Shown piece by piece: positions 1 to 6,869 of a stretch of DNA of 39,374 nt. A model generated the notes under the pieces. The model worked only from the letters and a program-made list of their open reading frames with translations. It was not told the DNA's origin and ran no database searches. Both the position numbers and the translations under genes were made by a program. Within the stretch, counting starts at the first letter, position 1, and every line of letters begins with the position of its first letter. The DNA lies in contig JAFWUI010000047.1 of NCBI GenBank assembly GCA_017524145.1, forward strand, positions 1 to 39,374. The letters run 5' to 3'. Source of the DNA: Oxalobacter sp. Its GTDB lineage: Bacteria; Pseudomonadota; Gammaproteobacteria; Burkholderiales; Burkholderiaceae_D.

Positions 1-148
1 GGTATGTAAAGCAAATGATGTGCCAGTTCAGATTTTCCTGAATATATTTTTCAATGAAACCAGAAATCCAACCATTTCTATTTTCTGGCACGGAAAATGC
101 TTTCATCGAGAATGATCTGAGGAATTTCGGATCTACTCTCTTATTTGA

Positions 149-185
149 GGAAGACTCTTGTAGCTAGGAGCCTTCCTTTTTTTTT
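149..185 (+). terminator. Rho-independent terminator
   Basis: GGAAG at 149-153 pairs with CTTCC at 172-176. An inner CTC/GAG pairing leaves a loop of about ten bases, and nine T residues follow at 177-185. The T-run is on the plus strand, so this ends a transcript coming from outside the left edge, not the minus-strand porin. It is the only classical hairpin-plus-U-tract that I found in the window. Confidence 0.75.
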
Positions 186-226
186 CATCATTCCTTCAGG
201 CCTGTATCAATCGGACCGTCATCGGG

Positions 227-257
227 ATTATCTGTTTTTTCTTTGAAAACAGATAAT
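227..257. repeat. 12-bp perfect inverted repeat (hairpin)
   Basis: ATTATCTGTTTT at 227-238 is repeated inverted at 246-257 with a 7-base spacer. It lies about 140 bp beyond the porin stop codon. Neither side has a U-tract, so it may be an mRNA 3' stabilising hairpin or a weak terminator for the porin rather than a classical one. Confidence 0.45.
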
Positions 258-395
258 TCAAAAAAGAATCTCGAACCTTTCTAAGAAGATGCCTATTGCC
301 ATTCATGTGCCAGCTGGCGCATCTGGGAGGAAAAAGACTGCTGTCTGATGTGGTGGGAAATCCATGTGTGATGACGGAAGATAACAGAACTTATA

Positions 396-1475
396 TCAGA
401 ACTTATGGGTAATGCCGAACTGGACGCCGGTCATCGAATCCTGGATGGTGCCGTTGCTGTTGTAGATCCGGCCGACACCATCATTGGAATTGTCTGTATA
501 CACAGCATGGGCATAAAGTGAAGTCCGCTTGGAAAGGGAATAGAGATAGCCCAGTGCATACCGGTTGGAATGCCCATCAAATTCCCCTTCAGTTTCAGCA
601 CGTCCCCAGTTATAGGATGCCCTGATGGTATGGGGACCGGTGGTGTGCTTGACGGCGGCAATCGCATTTTTCTGCTTCAGAGCATTGTCGTCATCAATCA
701 GGATCTGCACGGCAGCACGTTTGACGGTCACGGCATGGTATCCTGCATAGAAAGTGAACGGGCCTGCCGTATAGGTGGCGCCAGCATCCCAGCTCCAGGA
801 TTTATCGGAATCCGGCAGCCTCTCATAGTCGGCGACAAAAAGGAAAGCCCCGTTTTCGTAGACCAGTCCTGCTGCAAAACCGTCGTTGCCGTAAGCATGG
901 TAATTGATGGCATTTCCATCAGCATTGCGTTTATGGCTTTCCTTGCCCAATGAATAGCTGCCGGAGAAACTGAGCCCATGCCATTGAGGGCTGTCATAGC
1001 GGACAGAGTTGGCAATCTGGCCAGAGTAGGTGATGTCGAAGGCTCCGCCGGAAGCCGCAATACCGTCATAGCCGAAAGGATCGATCCTGCTGTAGTTGCT
1101 GATGGTGATGCTGGTGGTCCTGCCAAAGAGGACAGAACCCCAATCATTGCCTTTCAGCCCGACATTGGCGGCACCCTGCCAGTCAACGCCAGGGGTGCCA
1201 TGCAGCGTATCGACCGCATTGTTGCCGGAGCAGCGTGTGCCATCATTGGGATTCAGGCGGTGTTCAAGGTTGAAGACAGCCTTGGTGCTATTGCCCAGCT
1301 CTTCTGTCCCCTTGAAACGGATCAGGTTATCGTGGTTGCGCCACATACGGGTATCGGAACCGGTTTCCTTCCTGATTCCATTGTCAATCTGACCGGTGAT
1401 GGTCATATTGGACTGCGCAGATGCAGAACCGGCAAAAAGCTCCACAATCAAGGCTGAAAGCAAAAGCTTCTTCAT
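396..1475 (-). CDS. Outer-membrane general porin
   Basis: This encodes a 359-residue trimeric beta-barrel porin for passive uptake of small hydrophilic solutes across the outer membrane. The sequence has a signal peptide (residues 1 to about 20, cleavage after SASA), then GQIDNGI and FKGTEELGN-type segments typical of betaproteobacterial porins. Alternating hydrophobic strands run to the end, and the protein finishes in Phe (FGITHKF), the usual outer-membrane insertion signal. The length matches the roughly 350-390 residues of the Burkholderiales porin family. The start is the only sensible one because it leads straight into the signal peptide, although no good Shine-Dalgarno sequence precedes it. 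The gene stands alone; its leader contains a hairpin and an AT-rich palindrome (1496-1553). Solute preference cannot be read from the sequence. Confidence 0.9.
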   Translation of the reverse strand: MKKLLLSALIVELFAGSASAQSNMTITGQIDNGIRKETGSDTRMWRNHDNLIRFKGTEELGNSTKAVFNLEHRLNPNDGTRCSGNNAVDTLHGTPGVDWQGAANVGLKGNDWGSVLFGRTTSITISNYSRIDPFGYDGIAASGGAFDITYSGQIANSVRYDSPQWHGLSFSGSYSLGKESHKRNADGNAINYHAYGNDGFAAGLVYENGAFLFVADYERLPDSDKSWSWDAGATYTAGPFTFYAGYHAVTVKRAAVQILIDDDNALKQKNAIAAVKHTTGPHTIRASYNWGRAETEGEFDGHSNRYALGYLYSLSKRTSLYAHAVYTDNSNDGVGRIYNSNGTIQDSMTGVQFGITHKF

Positions 1476-1495
1476 AAGACTATAAGATGATATCT

Positions 1496-1516
1496 AAAGG
1501 ATTTGTTGAATCCTTT
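1496..1516 (-). promoter_or_regulatory. Leader hairpin of the porin gene
   Basis: AAAGGATT (1496-1503) and AATCCTTT (1509-1516) form a perfect 8-bp stem with a 5-base loop, 20 bp upstream of the porin ATG. The stem contains the only AAGGA-like sequence near the gene. It is a candidate for post-transcriptional control of the porin, or for mRNA stabilisation. Confidence 0.4.
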
Positions 1517-1535
1517 TATCAGGAAATGAATCAAT

Positions 1536-1553
1536 AATATATTGCAATATATT
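1536..1553. promoter_or_regulatory. 18-bp perfect palindrome upstream of the porin
   Basis: AATATATTG at 1536-1544 is followed directly by its exact inverse at 1545-1553. It lies 60-80 bp upstream of the porin start within a very AT-rich stretch. It could bind a dimeric regulator or a nucleoid protein. No -10/-35 pair could be assigned with certainty. Confidence 0.4.
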
Positions 1554-1668
1554 GATTTTTAACTATTTTATGATATCTATATATAAAATAGGCACATAAA
1601 TCAAGATTGCCTGCCAGTATGAAAAATGGAAGGCATTTTAGTAAAAATTACATAAGATGGAAAGGGTT

Positions 1669-1711
1669 TCTGGCAGGACAGGATATTGGATAGGGTATTG
1701 GTCCTGCCAGA
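1669..1711 (-). terminator. Hairpin after copA, possible terminator
   Basis: TCTGGCAGGAC (1669-1679) and GTCCTGCCAGA (1701-1711) form a perfect 11-bp stem with a 21-base loop, starting 11 bases after the copA stop codon. No U-tract follows on the minus strand, so intrinsic termination is uncertain. An RNA-stabilising role is equally possible. Confidence 0.45.
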
Positions 1712-1722
1712 AGGGAAGCGGA

Positions 1723-1932
1723 TTATGCGATGCCCTTGACTTCAAATCCTGCATCGGTGACAGCATCAGCCAGTGCATCGTCTGGAACCGTACCAGCCAT
1801 ATCAACGATGGCATTCCGGTTCTCCAGGCTGACCTCGACCTTGTTGACGCCTGGGATTGCGGACAGGGCTTTTTCAACAGCCATCCGGCAATGGTTGCAG
1901 TTCATACCTTCAATCTGGATGTTTTTCTGCAT
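1723..1932 (-). CDS. copZ: Candidate internally initiated CopZ-like copper chaperone
   Basis: The last 69 codons of copA form an entire HMA domain of the CopZ/Atx1 type: an N-terminal beta strand, GMNCNHC with C12 and C15 counted from the internal Met, and the helix-strand pattern to the end. The internal ATG at 1932 has AAGGA (complement of 1941-1945) exactly 8 bases upstream, a near-ideal ribosome-binding site. The same frame could therefore give both the long pump-chaperone fusion and a free 69-residue chaperone. Escherichia coli makes a CopZ-like product from copA by another route, frameshifting at the N-terminal domain. Internal initiation here is inferred, not shown. Confidence 0.55.
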   Translation of the reverse strand: MQKNIQIEGMNCNHCRMAVEKALSAIPGVNKVEVSLENRNAIVDMAGTVPDDALADAVTDAGFEVKGIA

Positions 1933-4302
1933 GATGGTTTTCCTTTCTATGGTTCTGATGGATGGGGAGGATACAGGATCATCTACAGTCATGGCTCCAC
2001 CTGCTACAGGTAAAGCGGAGGGGGTAGCGGACCTGAAGAAACGGAGCCTCAGGGCATTCAAGACAACAGATACAGAGCTGAAGCTCATGGCTGCTGCGGC
2101 AACCATCGGATTCAAAGTCATGCCGTTCAGCCAATAAAGTGCGCCTGCAGCAACCGGAATACCGATGATGTTGTAGAAGAAAGCCCAGAAAAGGTTTTGA
2201 CGGATAGTCCGCATCACAGCCTTGCTTAAACGGATGGCAGAAACGGCATCCATCAGGCTGCTTTTCATCAATACAACATCAGCGGATTCCATCGCGATAT
2301 CCGTGCCTGCACCTATGGCAATGCCGACATCCGCCCGGGCGAGTGCGGGAGCATCATTGACACCATCGCCAATCATGACAGTACGGTGTCCCTGTTCCAT
2401 CAACCTACGGACTTCTTTTTCCTTGTCCTGTGGCAGGACTTCAGCCTTGATGTCCTGGATACCCGTTTTCCGTCGGACAGCTTGGGCGGTTTTCAGGTTG
2501 TCGCCTGTCAGCATGATGGCATGGATGCCCATGGATTGCATCGTCTGGATGGCGTCAGGTGTTGTTGGCTTGATCCTGTCGGCAACAGCCAGTATCCCCA
2601 TCAGCCCGCCGTCACAGGCAGCAAACAAGACTGTCTTGCCATCGTCAGACAGGTCATCGGCAAGCTGCCGTTCTGTTTCACTGCAGGCGATGCCCAGGTC
2701 TTTCAAGAGCCGGATATTGCCGACAGCATAACGGTGGTTTTCAATGAAACCGATGATGCCTGCCCCGGGCGTCTGACTGAACCGGGACACATTTCCAAGA
2801 GCCAACTTCTGTCTGATGGCTTCATCAACAATGGCTTTGCCTAATGGATGCTCTGAACAGTTTTCCAAAGAGGCTGCCATCTTCAACAGAAGGGCAGTAT
2901 CGTACCCATCGATGGCAATAAGGTCTGTCAGGACCGGTTTCCCTTCGGTCATGGTGCCGGTCTTGTCCAAGACAACGGTATCGGCACTGCCCAGCAGTTC
3001 AATGGCACTGGCAGACTTGAACAGGATACCGTTTTCCGCCCCACGGCCCGTACCCACCATGATGGCAGTCGGGGTGGCGAGTCCCAGGGAGCAGGGGCAG
3101 GAAATGACAAGGACCGAGACACCAACCGAAACAGCGAAGGCAACAGGATATCCCAGCAGCAGCCAGATGCCTGCCGCTGTCAATGCAACGGCAATGACCA
3201 CAGGTACAAAAACACCACTCACACGGTCAGCCAACCGTGAAACAGGGGCTTTTGAAGAAGTTGCCTCATCGACAAGCCGGATGATCTGCGCCAGCGTAGT
3301 ATCTTCCCCGACACGGGTTGCACGCATCAGGAAATGGCCTGACTGGTTGATGCAGGCTCCAGATACCATTTCTCCAGCCTGTTTTTCAACCGGGATGCTT
3401 TCCCCGGTCAGTGCAGAAGCATCAATCGCGCCCCAGCCTTCAACAATAATGCCATCCACCGGAATCCGTTCTCCTGCACGGACAACCAGGATATCTCCGG
3501 TTTTGACACTTTCAACGGGAACTTTTGTTTCGACGCCATCCTCAAGCTTGACTGCTGTTTTTGGGGCAAGGTCCATCAGCCGGGAAACCGCTTCTGATGT
3601 CTTGCCTTTCGCGCGTGCCTCAAGGAACCTTCCCAGTGTAATCAACGTCAGGATCATTGCAGCAGACTCAAGATACAGATGTGATGCAGCATCTTGTGCA
3701 ACAGCCATATTCCCTGACCCCATGGCGAATGCAATCTGGTAAAGCGAGCAGATGCCGGACACAAAAGCAGCCCCAGAACCGATGGCAATCAGTGCATCCA
3801 TATTTGGGGAAAGGGCGGCCAATGTCTTGAACCCGTTGATGAAATAGCGGAAGTTGATGAAGATGACCGGTACCGTCAAAAGGAACTGTGTGAAAGCAAA
3901 AGCCATCACATTTTCTGGGGCTGACAGGCAGGAAGGCAAGGGCAGGCCAGCCATATGCCCCATACTGAGATAGAACAGGGGAAGCATGAACAATACCGAG
4001 AAAACCAGCCGGAGCCGGACCTGCCTGATTTCGGTTCCAGTGTTTGATGGTTGCTGGGATGTTTTTGAGGGTGTCTGCTGGAATGGGGCGGTCTTCAATG
4101 AAGCGCCATAGCCTGCCTGAGTGACGGCATTGATAATGGCAGGGACATCCGTTTCCTGTTCATCAAAAGAGACCGTCATACTGTTTTTCAACAGGTTGAC
4201 GTTGACCTCGGCAATCCCTTCCAATGCAGAAACAGCCCTGTCCACCCGGTTGGAGCAGGCGGCACATGACATACCGGTGATGTCGAACTGTTCTTTTTTC
4301 AT
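1723..4302 (-). CDS. copA: Copper-exporting P1B-type ATPase fused to a CopZ-like domain
   Basis: This inner-membrane pump exports Cu(I) from the cytoplasm using ATP. The 859-residue protein has an N-terminal metal-binding domain (GMSCAAC, C13 and C16), actuator TGE (299-301), the transmembrane Cu site CPC (402-404), phosphorylation motif DKTGT (446-450), SEHP (483-486), TGDN (599-602), hinge GDGVNDAP (645-652) and a final membrane helix with MSFSSVSVVLNAL (739-751). CopA proteins normally end soon after this helix. Here a linker of about 35 residues leads into a second, complete metal-binding domain (GMNCNHC, 799-805) that looks like free-standing CopZ. The frame stays open up to 4791, but that part overlaps hxlR and has no family similarity. 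The ATG at 4302 starts directly before the first metal-binding domain. It is probably transcribed from the promoter at 4336-4363, divergent from hxlR. Confidence 0.93.
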   Translation of the reverse strand: MKKEQFDITGMSCAACSNRVDRAVSALEGIAEVNVNLLKNSMTVSFDEQETDVPAIINAVTQAGYGASLKTAPFQQTPSKTSQQPSNTGTEIRQVRLRLVFSVLFMLPLFYLSMGHMAGLPLPSCLSAPENVMAFAFTQFLLTVPVIFINFRYFINGFKTLAALSPNMDALIAIGSGAAFVSGICSLYQIAFAMGSGNMAVAQDAASHLYLESAAMILTLITLGRFLEARAKGKTSEAVSRLMDLAPKTAVKLEDGVETKVPVESVKTGDILVVRAGERIPVDGIIVEGWGAIDASALTGESIPVEKQAGEMVSGACINQSGHFLMRATRVGEDTTLAQIIRLVDEATSSKAPVSRLADRVSGVFVPVVIAVALTAAGIWLLLGYPVAFAVSVGVSVLVISCPCSLGLATPTAIMVGTGRGAENGILFKSASAIELLGSADTVVLDKTGTMTEGKPVLTDLIAIDGYDTALLLKMAASLENCSEHPLGKAIVDEAIRQKLALGNVSRFSQTPGAGIIGFIENHRYAVGNIRLLKDLGIACSETERQLADDLSDDGKTVLFAACDGGLMGILAVADRIKPTTPDAIQTMQSMGIHAIMLTGDNLKTAQAVRRKTGIQDIKAEVLPQDKEKEVRRLMEQGHRTVMIGDGVNDAPALARADVGIAIGAGTDIAMESADVVLMKSSLMDAVSAIRLSKAVMRTIRQNLFWAFFYNIIGIPVAAGALYWLNGMTLNPMVAAAAMSFSSVSVVLNALRLRFFRSATPSALPVAGGAMTVDDPVSSPSIRTIERKTIMQKNIQIEGMNCNHCRMAVEKALSAIPGVNKVEVSLENRNAIVDMAGTVPDDALADAVTDAGFEVKGIA

Positions 4303-4335
4303 GAAGGGCTGTTCCACAAGGTTCTTTGGAAGACC

Positions 4336-4363
4336 ATTGTATCCATCAATATATTTTCCGCAA
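4336..4363 (-). promoter_or_regulatory. Candidate sigma-70 promoter of copA
   Basis: Read on the minus strand, TTGCGG (4358-4363) and TACAAT (4336-4341) are separated by 16 bp, about 35 bp upstream of the copA ATG. The match is good and the position is plausible. Confidence 0.5.
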
Positions 4364-4375
4364 GAATGCACTGTT

Positions 4376-4404
4376 TTGATATATAGTATCCAAAAATATA
4401 GTAT
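4376..4404 (+). promoter_or_regulatory. Candidate hxlR promoter with direct-repeat operator
   Basis: TTGATA (4376-4381) and TAGTAT (4399-4404) have 17-bp spacing just ahead of the hxlR start. The 9-mer ATATAGTAT occurs twice, at 4381-4389 and 4396-4404, 15 bp apart; the second copy covers the -10 element. The repeat is a reasonable operator for autoregulation by HxlR and could also influence the divergent copA promoter. Confidence 0.45.
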
Positions 4405-4419
4405 GTTCTCTGAAAGGTA

Positions 4420-4851
4420 ATGATGGCATCCCAAAAAGACAAAACCTATAGCTTGCAGGAACCTGTTTTCTGTCCGGTGGAAACCACCATCGGCCTGATT
4501 GGCGGTAAATACAAACCCCTGATCCTTTGGAAACTGGCAGGCAGGACACTCCGTTTCTCCCAGCTTCAGAAAGAAATCAGTGCTGCGACCCCGAAAATGC
4601 TGACCCAGCAGCTCCGTGAACTGGAACAGGTTGGTCTCGTCAACCGCAAGGTGTTCCCGGTTGTACCGCCCAAAGTCGAATATTCGCTGACAGAACTGGG
4701 CAAGAGCATCTATCCGGTGCTTGAAGCCATGTACCGCTGGGGAACCGGTTACCTCCAAGGAAAAGGGCATACCGTCAACTGCACGATGCATCCCCCGGCA
4801 TCGACTGCTGGTGACAGTTGTTGCTGTTCTGGGGAACCGTTGGTTGGATAA
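4420..4851 (+). CDS. HxlR-family regulator with Cys-rich C-terminal tail
   Basis: This is a 143-residue winged-helix DNA-binding protein of the HxlR (DUF24) family, usually dimeric repressors or activators that respond to redox or electrophile stress. It shows the family start FCPVETTIGLIGGKYKPLIL (17-36) with the N-terminal cysteine C18, then RTLRFSQLQKEI and the TPKMLTQQLRELEQVGLV recognition region (57-74). The C-terminal tail is unusual, with C121, H124 and a CCC triplet at 134-136, which would suit soft-metal binding. It starts at the ATG at 4420 (a second ATG follows at 4423), after AAAGG at 4413-4417. The gene is divergent from copA (117 bp apart) and runs into the helicase gene 11 bp downstream. 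A role as copper sensor for copA is inference from position and cysteines. Confidence 0.85.
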   Translation: MMASQKDKTYSLQEPVFCPVETTIGLIGGKYKPLILWKLAGRTLRFSQLQKEISAATPKMLTQQLRELEQVGLVNRKVFPVVPPKVEYSLTELGKSIYPVLEAMYRWGTGYLQGKGHTVNCTMHPPASTAGDSCCCSGEPLVG

Positions 4852-4862
4852 GGGGCTTCTGT

Positions 4863-6869
4863 ATGGCAGGACAGGAAAAAGAAGGATGTATGGTCTATGC
4901 AGATGACCTCAAACGTTATGAAGCCGAACTTGACCGGTTGATGGGAGAAGGGGGGGCATTTGCAAAATCGGTGGATGGGTACAGCGTGCGTCCCATGCAG
5001 GTTGAGATGGCGAAGTCAGTCACCGAAGCAATCATGGGAGCGGAGACCCTGCTGGCAGAAGCAGGGACAGGAACCGGCAAGACCTATGCCTATCTGATTC
5101 CCGCCTTGCTCTGGGGCGGCAAGGTCATCATTTCCACAGGGACCAAGAACCTTCAGGACCAGCTGTATTTCAAAGACATCCAGACTGTCCGCAAAGTGCT
5201 CAATGCACCGGTCACCACAGCACTGCTGAAAGGGCGGAGCAACTATCTCTGCCGTTACCGTCTTGAGAAAACCAACGCTGAAGGATTGCTGCAGACACGG
5301 CGGGATGTGGCGTTCCTGAAAAGGATTGTCAAGTTTGAAAAGACAACCCAGTCAGGTGACCGGTCAGACCTGGCATCCGTTCCGGAAAATGCCGCTGTCT
5401 GGGATTATGTGACCTCCACCAAGGAAAACTGCCTGGGTTCAGACTGTCCTTATTTCAAGGAATGTTTTGTGATGAAAGCCCGGCAGGAAGCGATGAAAGC
5501 CGATGTCGTCGTCGTCAACCATCACCTGTTCTTTGCGGATATTGCCCTGAAAGACAATGGAATTGCCGAACTGCTGCCGACAGCAAACACCGTGATTTTC
5601 GATGAAGCCCATCAGTTGCCAGACGTTGCAACAGTTTTTTTCGGACAGTTCATCTCAACCCGGCAGCTTCAGGAACTCTGCCGTGACATACAGGTTGAGG
5701 GGCTGGCCCATGCCCGTGATGGGGCAGATTGGGTTTCTTTGGTTGCAGCCATTGACAAAGCCGTCAAGGAACTGCGCCTGGCTTTGCCTGAAAAGGCAGG
5801 GCGGATGGCTGTCCATCAGATTCCCAAGAACCAGGCATTCCTGGAACAGGTTGAAACACTGGTCACCGCTCTGCAGGCCATGAGCGATGTGCTGGAAAGC
5901 CAGGCTGAACGTTCCGAACTGCTCCAGAAATGCTTTGAACGTATCGTTGAGCTGGCTGGCTTTGCAGGTCATTGGCTGTCGTTGGCAAAAGGCGAAGCTA
6001 AAACCGAAGATGTGCTTTGGGTGGAAACCTTCGGTCAGACCTTCCAGCTGCATCTGACCCCCTTGTCGGTTGCCGAGGTCTTCAGCAGGCAGTTGGATGC
6101 CATCCGCTGTGCATGGATATTCACCTCCGCCACCCTGGCGGTCAGGCAGGACTTCTCCTATTTCAGTTCCCGGATGGGATTGGAACATGCCAAGGCACAG
6201 ACATGGCCCAGTCCTTTCCCTTATGGGGACAATGCGTTGCTCTATGTCCCAAAACAGATGCCGATGCCGCAGTCCCCGCAGTACACCGATGCTGTGGTCG
6301 ATGCTGCACTGCCATTGATCGAATCCTGTGCGGGAGGCGTTTTCATCCTCTGTACCACCCTCCGGGCTGTTGACCGGATCGGCGAAAGGCTTGAACAATG
6401 GTTGTCCGGGAAGAAGCTGGAAATCCCATTGTTCATCCAAGGGACTGCCAGCCGCCATGAACTCCTGGAACAGTTCCGCCGGGCAGGGAATGGCATCCTG
6501 GTCGGCAGCCAGAGCTTTTGGGAAGGTGTGGATGTCAAAGGCAGGGCGCTTTCACTGGTCATCGTTGATAAACTGCCGTTTGCTCCGCCCGATGACCCGG
6601 TGCTGGCGGCAAGGCTGAAAGTCCTGGAGCGCAATGGCGGGAACGGCTTCATGGACTATCAGGTGCCAGAAACCATCATCAGCCTCAAGCAGGGGGCAGG
6701 GCGGCTAATCCGGGATGACAAAGACATCGGCGTCCTGATGGTCTGTGATACCCGGCTGGTCGATAAACCTTATGGCGGCAGGATATGGCGCAGCATGCCA
6801 CCGTTTGCCCGAACACGTGATGAAGCAGTTGCCTGTGCATTCCTGAAAGACAAAGTGCCCCTCCTTTAA
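4863..6869 (+). CDS. YoaA/DinG-type iron-sulphur DNA helicase
   Basis: This is an ATP-dependent superfamily 2 helicase of the XPD/DinG group, which unwinds DNA 5' to 3' during repair of stalled forks and R-loops. In the 668-residue product I see Walker A AGTGTGKT (67-74), the TGTKNLQDQ motif (92-100), four cysteines placed to bind a 4Fe-4S cluster (C130, C190, C195, C201), the DEAH box (247-250), and a C-terminal helicase half with SQSFWEGVDVKG and GAGRLIRD. The length is closer to YoaA (about 636) than to DinG (about 716). The ATG at 4863 was chosen because AAGGGG sits 7 bases upstream. That element overlaps the hxlR stop codon, suggesting co-transcription. The gene ends tail to tail with the MATE gene, sharing 4 bp. 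Confidence 0.88.
   Translation: MAGQEKEGCMVYADDLKRYEAELDRLMGEGGAFAKSVDGYSVRPMQVEMAKSVTEAIMGAETLLAEAGTGTGKTYAYLIPALLWGGKVIISTGTKNLQDQLYFKDIQTVRKVLNAPVTTALLKGRSNYLCRYRLEKTNAEGLLQTRRDVAFLKRIVKFEKTTQSGDRSDLASVPENAAVWDYVTSTKENCLGSDCPYFKECFVMKARQEAMKADVVVVNHHLFFADIALKDNGIAELLPTANTVIFDEAHQLPDVATVFFGQFISTRQLQELCRDIQVEGLAHARDGADWVSLVAAIDKAVKELRLALPEKAGRMAVHQIPKNQAFLEQVETLVTALQAMSDVLESQAERSELLQKCFERIVELAGFAGHWLSLAKGEAKTEDVLWVETFGQTFQLHLTPLSVAEVFSRQLDAIRCAWIFTSATLAVRQDFSYFSSRMGLEHAKAQTWPSPFPYGDNALLYVPKQMPMPQSPQYTDAVVDAALPLIESCAGGVFILCTTLRAVDRIGERLEQWLSGKKLEIPLFIQGTASRHELLEQFRRAGNGILVGSQSFWEGVDVKGRALSLVIVDKLPFAPPDDPVLAARLKVLERNGGNGFMDYQVPETIISLKQGAGRLIRDDKDIGVLMVCDTRLVDKPYGGRIWRSMPPFARTRDEAVACAFLKDKVPLL

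Larger units (their letters stand above)
1..395. other. Left-edge region without a convincing gene
   Basis: AT-rich stretch downstream of the minus-strand porin. A plus-strand frame is open from the window edge to a TGA at 113-115 (about 37 codons). It could be the last codons of a gene lying to the left, but it has no recognisable motif and this length can occur by chance. A terminator at 149-185 shows that some plus-strand transcript probably ends here. A 12-bp perfect inverted repeat lies at 227-257. I see nothing else that can be supported between 258 and 395. Confidence 0.5.

Noticed and set aside
2-115. 37-codon frame open from the left edge
   Set aside because: It could be the end of a gene, and a terminator follows, but the sequence shows no family feature and the length is not significant. 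It is mentioned only in the region note.
2816-3742. 308-codon plus-strand open frame inside copA
   Set aside because: It is antisense to a fully motif-supported ATPase, and its product is Ser/Thr/Arg-rich with no family pattern. Open antisense frames are common opposite genes of this base composition.
4303-4791. N-terminal extension of the copA frame
   Set aside because: The frame is open for 163 codons upstream of 4302, but it overlaps hxlR on the other strand and has no similarity to P-type ATPases. The first metal-binding domain begins directly after the ATG at 4302.
5655-6458. 267-codon minus-strand frame opposite the helicase gene
   Set aside because: It lies entirely across the helicase coding region, has no recognisable domain and no ribosome-binding site.
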